Below are positions 1 to 6,765 of a stretch of 17,819 bases of DNA, piece by piece (positions within the stretch are counted from its first letter, which is position 1; every line of letters begins with the position of its first letter). Under the pieces are notes generated by a model, which worked only from the letters and a program-made list of their open reading frames with translations, made no database searches and was not told the DNA's origin. The position numbers were made by a program, and so were the translations under genes. Source of the DNA: UBA685 sp002299005 (GTDB taxonomy: Bacteria; Pseudomonadota; Alphaproteobacteria; Puniceispirillales; Puniceispirillaceae); contig CAXAAH010000031.1 of assembly GCA_963966775.1 (NCBI GenBank), forward strand, positions 1 through 17,819. Reading direction: 5' to 3'.

Positions 1-19
1 AAAGAGTAAAGCAGCTGAT

Positions 20-538
20 ATGACAGATAAGACGAAAACAGCACCAGAAGCAAAAGATGCCAATAATTCAGACGCATCTGCCAATGGGCGCCCGCGCCAA
101 GTGATTATCCATGCCCAATATGTCAAGGACCAGTCATTTGAAAACCCAAATGCCGTCGCAGCGCATCTAGAAAGCACTGAGACACCGCAAGTTGAAATTG
201 GCGTGCAGGTCAATGGTGATAAGATTAATGACCATCAATATGAAGTGCGCTTGCATATCACGGCCAAAGCCTCGTCAAATGAGACGCCTCTTTTCTTGGT
301 TGATTTGACCTATGCGGGCATTGTCTCAGCACCGGATGCAACCGCTGAAGAGATTAACCCGCTTTTGATGATCGAAGGCCCGCGCCTGTTATTCCCTTTT
401 GCCAGAGCGATTGTCAGCAATATGACAAGAGATGGCGGCTTTATGCCTTTGAATCTACAGCCAGTGGATTTTGTGGCTGTCTATCGCCATTCATTGGAAA
501 TGCAGCGCAAAGCCTCAGAAGAAGCCACGAAACAATAA
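20..538 (+). CDS. secB: Protein-export chaperone SecB
   Basis: SecB is a cytosolic tetrameric chaperone that keeps precursor proteins unfolded and hands them to SecA at the Sec translocase. The 172-residue product has the family signature near residues 32-44 (AQYVKDQSFENPN), followed by the usual beta-rich core and a C-terminal amphipathic helix ending in a charged tail. The first 25 or so residues are a polar, low-complexity tail, common in alphaproteobacterial SecB. The ATG lies only 19 bases from the window edge, so its promoter is not visible. It is convergent with dnaQ, 23 bases apart, and is the only left-arm gene transcribed toward the candidate origin. In alphaproteobacteria secB commonly sits beside dnaQ and coaE, which supports the call. 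Family identity is near certain. Confidence 0.96.
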   Translation: MTDKTKTAPEAKDANNSDASANGRPRQVIIHAQYVKDQSFENPNAVAAHLESTETPQVEIGVQVNGDKINDHQYEVRLHITAKASSNETPLFLVDLTYAGIVSAPDATAEEINPLLMIEGPRLLFPFARAIVSNMTRDGGFMPLNLQPVDFVAVYRHSLEMQRKASEEATKQ

Positions 539-561
539 ATCTTGGCCAATAAGTTCGGCTC

Positions 562-1305
562 TTAAGACCGCTTCCAAATAGGGTCTTTAATGGTCTCCAA
601 AAATGCCTCATGCAAGGCAAGCTCTTCGGGGCTTGCCTCATGAGGGCGCGCGGCACGAATAGGGCCGGCGATGATTTGAAACCCATCTGCCCCTGCCTGT
701 GATGCGCCATTTGCACCAGCCCCTACTTGACTTCCCACATCTTGACCGGCCGCACTCGCCGCCGCTAGACCAAGATCTGGCTGTCTGCCACCTATCAGCT
801 CAATATAGACCTCTGCCAAAAGATCGGCATCAATTAGCGCGCCATGCAAATCACGGTGTGCATTATCAATGCCAAAACGACGGCAAAGCGCGTCAAGTGA
901 CGCTTGCGCGCCGGGGAATTTACGACGTGCCATCTGGACCGTATCAATCGCCCGATTATCAGGCAGAGTGAGACGCTTCATCCGCTTTAATTCAGCATTA
1001 ATAAAGCCCATATCAAAGGCGGCATTATGAATGATCATCACATCATCGCCGATGAAATCCAAAAACTCCTTGGCGACATCTTTAAAAAGCGGCTTATCAG
1101 CGAGGAATTCAGATGAGATGCCATGCACACGCTCAGCCGCCTCATCAATCTCTCTTTCAGGATTAATATAAAGATGAAGCTGGTTGCCGGTCGGCATATG
1201 ATTGATAAGCTCAAGCGCGCCAATTTCGATAATACGATGCCCATCCGCCGGGCTAAGGCCCGTGGTCTCTGTATCGAGGACAATTTCACGAATGATATCT
1301 GACAT
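562..1305 (-). CDS. dnaQ: DNA polymerase III epsilon subunit (3'-5' proofreading exonuclease)
   Basis: The proofreading exonuclease of the replicative polymerase core, which removes misinserted nucleotides and binds the alpha subunit. The 247-residue product has all DEDDh exonuclease residues: Asp11 and Glu13 in DTETTG, Asp98 in HNAAFDMGF, and His154 and Asp159 in the HRDLHGALIDAD segment. Directly after the catalytic domain, residues 175-180 (QPDLGL) fit the QxxLx[LF] beta-clamp-binding pattern. A low-complexity Ala/Gly/Gln linker (about 181-208) then leads to a C-terminal segment rich in charged residues, presumably the alpha-binding tail. It is the last gene of the leftward DUF299-maf-coaE-dnaQ cluster, 35 bases after coaE. 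Domain order and length match the family. Confidence 0.96.
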   Translation of the reverse strand: MSDIIREIVLDTETTGLSPADGHRIIEIGALELINHMPTGNQLHLYINPEREIDEAAERVHGISSEFLADKPLFKDVAKEFLDFIGDDVMIIHNAAFDMGFINAELKRMKRLTLPDNRAIDTVQMARRKFPGAQASLDALCRRFGIDNAHRDLHGALIDADLLAEVYIELIGGRQPDLGLAAASAAGQDVGSQVGAGANGASQAGADGFQIIAGPIRAARPHEASPEELALHEAFLETIKDPIWKRS

Positions 1306-1340
1306 GTCAGTCTCTCACCTATATCGATTAAAGCCGCAAA

Positions 1341-1934
1341 TTAGCGCAACTGCCATTTTGATAATAGCCTTAAAATCTGCCCTGTCATCACCCCGCGACC
1401 AAGGGCGGTGGTGATTTTTTCATCAACCAGCCGCGCCTTATCATGTTGCGGCATTTGTTTTGCCAGAATATGGGCTAATTTTTCAGCCGTCATATTAGGA
1501 CGGCGCAAAGCACGCTCTTGGATAAGGCGCATTGGCGCAAAGGCCATTATCGTGACATCACATAAATCATCTGTGCCTGTTTCAAATAATAAGGGCACAT
1601 CAAGTACCACCGCGCGGCGTCTTGCCATTTGCCCACGCGCCAAAAAGCGCAAACGCGCGGCGGCAACTTGCGGATGCAAGATAGCCTCAAGCGCGGCAAG
1701 TGCCTGCGTGTCACCAAAAACTTGGCCGCCCAATTTTTTGCGATCAATGCCGCCTGATATTGTGCCGCAATCGCCGAAATTAGCCAATATTTCAGGCACA
1801 GCACGACCGTGCGGGCCAAGCAATTTATGCACCGCTCTATCGGCATCAAAGACAGGGAAATGATAGCGCTCAAATGTGGCGGCGATGGTTGATTTACCGC
1901 TCGCAATTGTGCCTGTCAGCCCGATGATTAGCAT
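1341..1934 (-). CDS. coaE: Dephospho-CoA kinase
   Basis: Catalyses the last step of coenzyme A synthesis, ATP-dependent phosphorylation of the ribose 3'-hydroxyl of dephospho-CoA, in the cytosol. The 197-residue product starts with a P-loop at residues 8-15 (GTIASGKS), followed by DADRAVHKLL (30-39) and LHPQV (86-90), all typical of CoaE. The length is normal. The start codon lies inside the end of maf: the two genes overlap by 7 bases in different frames, which suggests translational coupling. In Caulobacter and many other alphaproteobacteria aroE usually lies between maf and coaE; here it is absent and the genes overlap directly. Confidence 0.95.
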   Translation of the reverse strand: MLIIGLTGTIASGKSTIAATFERYHFPVFDADRAVHKLLGPHGRAVPEILANFGDCGTISGGIDRKKLGGQVFGDTQALAALEAILHPQVAAARLRFLARGQMARRRAVVLDVPLLFETGTDDLCDVTIMAFAPMRLIQERALRRPNMTAEKLAHILAKQMPQHDKARLVDEKITTALGRGVMTGQILRLLSKWQLR

Positions 1935-2590
1935 GGTACCTCATCAGATTTCATCAAAGACAAGCCATGCAATTTTAACTGCGGCAACAAGGCCAGCATT
2001 GGCAGGCCCAAAATGGCGTAATAATCGCCAAACACATCTGCAAAAAGATGAATGCCGGGGCCTTCTAGGTAATAACTGCCGGGGCTGTTGAGCGCATCAT
2101 CACCAAAATAGGCCAAATATGCGTCAATCATCGCCTCATCAAGCGCGTGAAAGGTAATCTCTGGACGCGCAATATGGTGCCAAATACGTTTGCCCTTATC
2201 AAATAGGATAACCGCCGATATCAGCTGGTGACGCTTACCAGAGAGCGCCTCTATCTGTGCCTTTGCCTCGGCTAGAGAGCGCGGCTTGCCATAGATTTTT
2301 CCCTCACAAACCAATAGCTGGTCACTGGCGATAATCATCGCATCGCTATGCGCGGCGGCAACACGCTCCCCTTTCATTTCAGCCAGCAATACCGCTATCT
2401 CATCAGGGGTTGCGCCCTCACTTGTGGCGGCGGCGCGAATGGCAGGCTCATCAATCGCCGCAGGGGCTGTGGCAAAGGCAAGGCCCGCTTGGCGCAACAA
2501 AGCTTGGCGAGCACTGCTTTTTGATGCGAGTAAAAGGGGCTTATCAGGAAAGGCCCACAGATATTCTTGCGGCTTATCTTGCGGGCTCAT
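1928..2590 (-). CDS. maf: Maf-family nucleoside triphosphate pyrophosphatase
   Basis: Maf proteins hydrolyse non-canonical or modified nucleoside triphosphates to monophosphates, a house-cleaning role. The 220-residue product has the N-terminal signature at 23-32 (SKSSARQALL), the acidic catalytic segment ASDQ (88-91), and the GKP...LSGKRH block (101-121). The C-terminal block with GSYYLEGPG and GDYYAILGLP looks closer to the YceF type (7-methyl-GTP pyrophosphatase) than to the YhdE type (dTTP/UTP); this subtype call is inference. The start is supported by a 4-base ATGA overlap with the upstream DUF299 gene, although it leaves a longer N-terminal lead (about 20 residues) than in compact Maf proteins. 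It overlaps coaE by 7 bases at its other end. Confidence 0.93.
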   Translation of the reverse strand: MSPQDKPQEYLWAFPDKPLLLASKSSARQALLRQAGLAFATAPAAIDEPAIRAAATSEGATPDEIAVLLAEMKGERVAAAHSDAMIIASDQLLVCEGKIYGKPRSLAEAKAQIEALSGKRHQLISAVILFDKGKRIWHHIARPEITFHALDEAMIDAYLAYFGDDALNSPGSYYLEGPGIHLFADVFGDYYAILGLPMLALLPQLKLHGLSLMKSDEVPC

Positions 2591-3411
2591 GAGGCATCTC
2601 CCTCACGCTTGGCCAGCCAGCCATTGTGGAAATGGATGATTGAGGCGGCCGTCTCTTCGACAGAGCGTCTTGTCACATCAATGACAGGCCAGCCATTGCG
2701 CGCAAATAGGCGGCGGGCTTGTTTGATTTCCTGCTGAATATCTTCATCTTTCGCATAGCTGTCATTGCCACTATCAGACATAGCTGTCAGGCGCGATTTG
2801 CGGATTTGCGATAGGCGCTTAACGTCTGAGGTAAGCCCGACGACAAACACATTTTGGTCACGAACCACCTCTTCTGGGAAAGGCACATGCGGGACAAGCG
2901 CATAATTTGCGACAAAATAACCACGATTGGCCAAATACATAGAGGTCGGCGTCTTCGATGTGCGCGAGACCCCAACCAGCAAAATATCCGCGCCGGCAAT
3001 ATTATGAATGTTAATCCCATCATCATGATTAACCGCATATTCAACGGCCTTCATCCGCTTAAAATAAGCATCATCCAAGCGATGTTGCGCGCCCGGTGTC
3101 TGATCAGCTGTTTGGCCAAGAACCATACCAATAAGATTAACGACGGGATCCAATATAGAGACATGCGGCACGGAATATTTCACGCACGCACGCTCAACCA
3201 GCCGGCGGATTTCAGGGTTAACGACCGATAATAACAACAGCCCCCCATGCTTTTGCAGTGATTTTTCGACAATCTCAACATGGTCAGGCGAGCGCACAAG
3301 CGTCCAGATATGTTCCTCAAATGCGGTATTTTGAAATTGCGCAATCGCCGCTCTTGCCGCTTGATGCACAGTCTCACCTGTGGAATCTGATACTAAATGA
3401 ATATGAAGCAT
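2587..3411 (-). CDS. ppsR: DUF299 bifunctional kinase/pyrophosphorylase regulating PPDK or PEP synthase
   Basis: Members of this family phosphorylate a threonine in pyruvate phosphate dikinase or PEP synthase using ADP, and remove the phosphate with inorganic phosphate, so switching PEP formation off and on. The 274-residue product opens with LVSDSTGET (6-14) and has the P-loop-like element GVSRTSKT (147-154) followed by PTSMYLANRG, both hallmarks of the family. Which target enzyme it controls cannot be told from sequence alone; the symbol follows the E. coli name. It is the first gene of the leftward operon, overlaps maf by 4 bases, and starts at the edge of the candidate origin, the position of its homologue next to oriC in Caulobacter and Rickettsia. 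No clear Shine-Dalgarno sequence is visible. Confidence 0.93.
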   Translation of the reverse strand: MLHIHLVSDSTGETVHQAARAAIAQFQNTAFEEHIWTLVRSPDHVEIVEKSLQKHGGLLLLSVVNPEIRRLVERACVKYSVPHVSILDPVVNLIGMVLGQTADQTPGAQHRLDDAYFKRMKAVEYAVNHDDGINIHNIAGADILLVGVSRTSKTPTSMYLANRGYFVANYALVPHVPFPEEVVRDQNVFVVGLTSDVKRLSQIRKSRLTAMSDSGNDSYAKDEDIQQEIKQARRLFARNGWPVIDVTRRSVEETAASIIHFHNGWLAKREGDAS

Positions 3412-3498
3412 AAATGACCGCTCATGTTAAGTGACGCATGGCCCCTATCGGCTATACTGCCCTTAAGATGACTTTTACGCCAAAAATAGTCCACAATT

Positions 3499-3542
3499 TT
3501 TTCCACACCCCTTGTGTATAAGAGGGGGATGACGGGGGATAA
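3499..3542. promoter_or_regulatory. Left DnaA-box group
   Basis: Three box-like 9-mers. 3499-3507 is TTTTCCACA on the plus strand (one mismatch to TTATCCACA). 3513-3521 is TTATACACA on the minus strand, a full match to TTATNCACA. 3534-3542 is TTATCCCCC on the minus strand (one mismatch). GGGGGAT occurs twice, 10 bases apart, at 3524 and 3534, the second copy being part of the third box. Confidence 0.6.
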
Positions 3543-3591
3543 ATCGGGACGCGCCATATATGCCCCCACAAGCCTTCTTTTTTACCGCTTT

Positions 3592-3609
3592 TTATCCCCA
3601 TGCGGATAA
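3592..3609. promoter_or_regulatory. Head-to-head DnaA-box pair
   Basis: TTATCCCCA (plus strand, 3592-3600) directly abuts TGCGGATAA (3601-3609, TTATCCGCA on the minus strand). Together they form an 18-base near-palindrome with no spacer, an arrangement expected to bind two DnaA protomers facing each other. Confidence 0.65.
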
Positions 3610-3686
3610 CAGAAAAGGCTAAAATATTATTTGTGGGAAAAACCCTCGTTTTTTTGGGAATATAGCCTATTTGAACAAGTGATAAT

Positions 3687-3707
3687 TGGGGATAGATCTG
3701 TGGATAA
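3687..3707 (-). promoter_or_regulatory. Tandem DnaA-box pair including a perfect box
   Basis: On the minus strand, 3699-3707 reads TTATCCACA, the perfect consensus, and 3687-3695 reads CTATCCCCA, one base from the second box type seen here. The two have the same orientation with 12-base centre spacing, close to one helical turn. Confidence 0.7.
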
Positions 3708-3721
3708 ATCTTGCGTCTATT

Positions 3722-3761
3722 TTATCCCCATGAGATAAGCTCCCTATTACTACAACAACTT
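3722..3761 (+). promoter_or_regulatory. DnaA box followed by DnaA-trio-like element (candidate unwinding element)
   Basis: A TTATCCCCA box (3722-3730) is followed after 13 bases by a triplet run CTA-TTA-CTA-CAA-CAA-CTT (3744-3761). The first three triplets match the DnaA-trio pattern (3'-GAT/AAT-5' on the complementary strand) described for Bacillus subtilis and other bacteria; the next three diverge. The run passes into an A+T-rich tract (about 3761-3790). Orientation of box and triplets is the same as I recall for the B. subtilis element. The spacer is longer than I expect for a classical element, so this is a candidate only. Confidence 0.45.
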
Positions 3762-3789
3762 ATTTTATAAATAAAATATTCATTATTAG

Positions 3790-4830
3790 TTGGAAAACCT
3801 TATGCTCTTAACTGATAGCCTTGCCGGTAAAAAGACGTCCCAAACACCTATTTGGATTATGAGACAAGCAGGACGATATTTAAAAGAATATCGCGATGTA
3901 AGAGCGACAACATCTGACTTTATTTCTTTTTGCCTGACCCCTGATAAGGCTTGTGAGGTGACCTTGCAGCCGATAAGACGCTATGATTTTGATGCGGCAA
4001 TTATCTTCTCAGATATCCTCATCGTGCCATGGGCGCTTAATCGGAATGTGCACTTTATCTCAGGTGAGGGGCCAAAATGTGACAAATTAACGCCTGATGA
4101 TGTGAGTAATAATGTCATTGATCAGGCGCTTATTGATAATTTTGACGATAAGATAACGCCTGTCGCAGAGGCCATGACAAAAACAAGAGCTGGCCTGCCA
4201 GATAAAACCGCCCTTATCGGCTTTGCAGGGGCGCCTTGGACATTAATGACCTATATGGTCGAGGGTGGCTCATCAAAGGATTATGCGGCGACGCGTAACT
4301 GGTTATGGGGCCATCAAAAGGAAACTGATCGGCTGATAGAAATTCTGGTCGAAACCATCTCGAAAAGCCTTATCTCACAAGCACAAGCTGGGGCGAATGC
4401 GCTGATGCTATTTGATAGCTGGGCAAGCGCTGTGCCATCACATTTGCGCCCGTGGATTGTTGAGCGTCCTGTGCAAGCGATTATCGAAAATGTTAGGGCC
4501 GCTGGCATTGCGCTGCCCTTTATTTGTTTTCCGCGCGGTATCAGCGCCGATTTGCCGCGCTTTGCAGATGCGGTTGATTGCCAAGGTCTGGCCATTGATC
4601 AAGGGGTATCACCTCATTTTGCCGCGCAATCAATTCGCTCTGATATCACCTTGCAGGGTAATTTGGATCCGCAAGCACTGATTTATGGCGGTGATGTGAT
4701 GAAGCGTGCGGTTGATGAGATCCAAGACGCCTTCAAAGATAGGGCGCATATCTTTAATCTTGGCCATGGTATTACCCCCCCAACACCAACCGATAATGTC
4801 GCTGAATTAGTGAATTATATCAGGAGTTAA
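3790..4830 (+). CDS. hemE: Uroporphyrinogen decarboxylase
   Basis: Removes four carboxyl groups from uroporphyrinogen III to give coproporphyrinogen III in haem synthesis; cytosolic, no cofactor. The 346-residue product has the N-terminal signature MRQAGRYLKEYR (24-35, with substrate-binding arginines), the catalytic aspartate in FSDIL (Asp75), MVEGGSSKDYAATR around the middle, and FNLGHGITPPTPTDNV near the end. The start is uncertain: TTG at 3790 gives the usual N-terminal length but has no visible Shine-Dalgarno sequence, whereas ATG at 3802 has a weak GGA about 8 bases upstream and would cost four residues. The 5' end abuts the A+T-rich edge of the candidate origin. It shares an operon with hemJ, whose Shine-Dalgarno sequence lies in the last codons of hemE. 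Confidence 0.96.
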   Translation: MENLMLLTDSLAGKKTSQTPIWIMRQAGRYLKEYRDVRATTSDFISFCLTPDKACEVTLQPIRRYDFDAAIIFSDILIVPWALNRNVHFISGEGPKCDKLTPDDVSNNVIDQALIDNFDDKITPVAEAMTKTRAGLPDKTALIGFAGAPWTLMTYMVEGGSSKDYAATRNWLWGHQKETDRLIEILVETISKSLISQAQAGANALMLFDSWASAVPSHLRPWIVERPVQAIIENVRAAGIALPFICFPRGISADLPRFADAVDCQGLAIDQGVSPHFAAQSIRSDITLQGNLDPQALIYGGDVMKRAVDEIQDAFKDRAHIFNLGHGITPPTPTDNVAELVNYIRS

Positions 4831-4832
4831 TT

Positions 4833-5258
4833 GTGGATTATCAATGGGTTAAGGCGATACATTTGATTTCAGTCATGTCATGGATGGCAGGGCTGTTATA
4901 CCTACCGCGCCTATATGTGTATCATTCACAAGCGGTCAATAATGGTGCCCAAGCGCTGACATTTGCGCTTATGGAACGTCGTCTTCTCAAGGCGATTATG
5001 AACCCGGCGATGATCTTATCTTATATTTTTGGTCTTTGGATGCTTCATTTAAATCCCGGTCTGTTAGAGATGCCGTGGATGTGGGTCAAATTAGGCGCGA
5101 TCGTGGTTATGACCTATGCGCATATGAAATTTGCCAAGATGCGCAAAGAATTTGAGCGCGGCGAGGCACGCCCGACGAAATCATATCGTATCTGGAATGA
5201 AGTACCGACTTTGATGATGATCATCATCATCATCATGGCAGTGGTCGAGCCTTTTTAA
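4833..5258 (+). CDS. hemJ: Protoporphyrinogen IX oxidase HemJ
   Basis: HemJ is the membrane-bound, haem-b-containing protoporphyrinogen oxidase of many alphaproteobacteria and cyanobacteria, acting late in haem synthesis. The 141-residue product has the family start with His10 in KAIHLISVMSWMAG and then LYLPRLYVYH, with about four hydrophobic membrane segments (roughly 8-25, 50-72, 78-98 and 125-139) and the NEVPTL motif before the last. The start is GTG, supported by AGGAG at 4822-4826 with a 6-base gap. It follows the hemE stop by two bases, so the two are co-translated. The last membrane segment is encoded by a simple (ATC)5 run giving five isoleucines in a row. Confidence 0.92.
   Translation: MDYQWVKAIHLISVMSWMAGLLYLPRLYVYHSQAVNNGAQALTFALMERRLLKAIMNPAMILSYIFGLWMLHLNPGLLEMPWMWVKLGAIVVMTYAHMKFAKMRKEFERGEARPTKSYRIWNEVPTLMMIIIIIMAVVEPF
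5220..5234 (+). repeat. (ATC)5 microsatellite in hemJ
   Basis: Five perfect ATC codons, preceded by two ATG codons that make a short palindrome with them. It encodes part of the last membrane helix of HemJ. In-frame slippage would only add or remove an isoleucine. Confidence 0.8.
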
Positions 5259-5273
5259 GGTTGCTACCTTTGT
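5257..5273 (+). repeat. Short hairpin repeat, copy 1
   Basis: AAGGT-TGCT-ACCTT followed by TGT: a 5-bp stem with a 4-base loop, starting within the hemJ stop codon region. It matches the second copy in 15 of 17 positions, and both differences fall in the loop, so the stem is kept. Confidence 0.6.
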
Positions 5274-5293
5274 GGGCCTTTAGACGCTTTTAT

Positions 5294-5323
5294 TTGACAG
5301 GCCCTAGCTTAGTAAGTTATGGC
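5294..5323 (+). promoter_or_regulatory. Possible rho promoter
   Basis: A perfect -35 hexamer TTGACA (5294-5299) is followed after 18 bases by TATGGC (5318-5323), a poor -10 (three of six). If used, transcription would start near the second hairpin. Low confidence because of the weak -10. Confidence 0.25.
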
Positions 5324-5324
5324 T

Positions 5325-5341
5325 AAGGTACCTACCTTTGT
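5325..5341 (+). repeat. Short hairpin repeat, copy 2
   Basis: AAGGT-ACCT-ACCTT followed by TGT, 68 bases after copy 1. Here the stem can be extended outward by GCTAA (5322-5326) pairing with TTAGC (5341-5345) across an asymmetric bulge, so this copy may fold more stably. Confidence 0.6.
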
Positions 5342-5486
5342 TAGCTTCAATATCCCTTGAGGTTAAGTCATCGGCTCATTGCGTGATAATCATCTATCTG
5401 TCGTAGCCATGATCTTTATTCATCAGTATCTATTTGTTGAAATATATACGCCACAATACCCCCTTCATTAATACAGGTTCTTTGTT

Positions 5487-6746
5487 ATGCATTTACAAGA
5501 ATTAAAAGATAAATCCCCCGCTGAATTATTGGCTTTTGCAGAGGAGCTCGAGGTAGAGAACGCCTCGACTTTGCGCACGCAAGATATGATGTTCGCCATT
5601 TTGAAAAATCTGGCTGATAGTGAAGTGACCATTCTAGGCGCTGGTGTGTTGGAAGTTCTATCTGACGGTTTCGGCTTTTTGCGCGCGCCTGAATCAAATT
5701 ATTTGGCGGGCCCGGATGATATTTACGTATCGCCATCACAGGTAAAGCGCTTTGGTTTGCGCACAGGTGATACGGTCGAAGGGGAGATTAGAGCGCCTAA
5801 AGATGGCGAGCGTTATTTCGCGCTTCTCAAAGTGGAATCTATCAATTTTGAAGAGCCTGAGGCTGTGCGTCACCGCATTAATTTCGATAATTTGACGCCT
5901 CTTTATCCAAATGAAAAGCTGACATTCGAATTACCGCATGACCCTAATCGCAAAGATAATACACCGCGTGTGATCGATTTGGTCTCGCCGATGGGTAAGG
6001 GCCAGCGTGGCCTTATCGTAGCACCGCCGCGCACTGGTAAGACGATGATGCTTCAATCTATCGCGCATGCTATCTCGGAAAATCATCCGGAAGTCTATCT
6101 GATTGTGTTGCTGATTGATGAGCGTCCAGAAGAAGTGACAGACATGCAGCGCTCGGTGAATGGGGAGGTTATCTCGTCCACATTTGATGAGCCAGCCACA
6201 CGCCACGTACAAGTCACAGATATGGTTATCGAGAAGGCAAAACGCCTTGTTGAGCATAAAAGAGACGTCGTTATCTTGCTTGATTCCATCACAAGATTGG
6301 CGCGCGCCTATAATACGGTGGTGCCATCATCTGGCAAGGTTTTGACAGGTGGTGTGGATGCCAACGCGTTGCAACGGCCAAAGCGTTTCTTTGGTGCGGC
6401 GCGTAACATCGAAGAGGGCGGCTCTTTGACCATCATCGCAACAGCGCTTGTTGAAACAGGCTCTCGTATGGATGAGGTCATCTTTGAAGAATTTAAAGGC
6501 ACAGGTAACTCAGAGGTTGTGCTTGATCGCAAGCTGTCTGATAAGCGTGTCTTCCCAGCGATTGATGTGACGAAATCTGGCACAAGAAAAGAAGAATTGC
6601 TGGTTGATAAGGGCACATTGTCAAAGATGTGGGTCTTGCGCCGTATCTTGATGCAGATGGGCGCTGTGGATGCGATGGAATTCTTGTCCGACAAGCTAAA
6701 GCATTCTAAGGATAATAATGATTTCTTCGACCAGATGAATAGCTAG
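5487..6746 (+). CDS. rho: Transcription termination factor Rho
   Basis: Hexameric RNA-dependent ATPase that translocates on nascent RNA and ends transcription. The 419-residue product shows the N-terminal helical domain (1-45), an RNA-binding cold-shock fold with GFGFLR (61-66), the Walker A loop APPRTGKT (179-186, catalytic Lys185), the Walker B segment VVILLDS (261-267), the Q-loop region TGGVDANALQRPKRFFGAAR (287-306) and the R-loop EEFKGTGNSE (334-343). All key residues are in place and the length is normal, with no inserted domain. ATG at 5487 starts the family N-terminus; the Shine-Dalgarno signal is weak (AGGTT about 10 bases upstream). An intrinsic terminator follows the stop. Confidence 0.98.
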   Translation: MHLQELKDKSPAELLAFAEELEVENASTLRTQDMMFAILKNLADSEVTILGAGVLEVLSDGFGFLRAPESNYLAGPDDIYVSPSQVKRFGLRTGDTVEGEIRAPKDGERYFALLKVESINFEEPEAVRHRINFDNLTPLYPNEKLTFELPHDPNRKDNTPRVIDLVSPMGKGQRGLIVAPPRTGKTMMLQSIAHAISENHPEVYLIVLLIDERPEEVTDMQRSVNGEVISSTFDEPATRHVQVTDMVIEKAKRLVEHKRDVVILLDSITRLARAYNTVVPSSGKVLTGGVDANALQRPKRFFGAARNIEEGGSLTIIATALVETGSRMDEVIFEEFKGTGNSEVVLDRKLSDKRVFPAIDVTKSGTRKEELLVDKGTLSKMWVLRRILMQMGAVDAMEFLSDKLKHSKDNNDFFDQMNS

Positions 6747-6765
6747 CCAGTTTCATACACAGGTT

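Larger units (their letters stand above)
3412..3789. other. oriC: Candidate chromosomal replication origin (oriC)
   Basis: A gene-free spacer between the divergent DUF299 gene and hemE, the known location of the origin in Caulobacter and Rickettsia. It holds eight 9-mers equal or close to the DnaA box TTATNCACA/TTATCCCCA: 3499, 3513, 3534, 3592, 3601, 3687, 3699 and 3722. Two are exact consensus (3513-3521 and 3699-3707, both minus strand) and two are identical TTATCCCCA copies (3592 and 3722, plus strand). The right end, 3744-3790, is very A+T-rich and could be the unwinding region. Genes on both sides are transcribed away from it. A weak promoter-like pair, TTGAAC (3671-3676) and TAGATC (3693-3698), overlaps two boxes. 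Origin function is inferred from context and boxes. Confidence 0.8.
5259..5486 (+). other. Gene-free hemJ-rho spacer / rho leader region
   Basis: A 228-base stretch without a convincing gene. It contains a small hairpin present twice (5257-5273 and 5325-5341), a wider inverted repeat GGGCCT/AGGCCC (5274-5279 with 5299-5304, 19-base loop), and a TTGACA hexamer at 5294-5299. The rest (5342-5486) is A+T-rich with nothing further recognised. In many bacteria rho is autoregulated through its leader, so a long leader here fits; I cannot show it from sequence alone. Confidence 0.6.

Noticed and set aside
3412..3789. CtrA (TTAA-N7-TTAA) and CcrM (GANTC) sites in the origin, as in Caulobacter
   Set aside because: I looked for both and found no paired TTAA motif with 7-base spacing and no GANTC within this spacer.
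5356..5386. TTGAGG with GATAAT as a second rho promoter
   Set aside because: The spacer is about 22 bases, too long for a standard sigma-70-type promoter.
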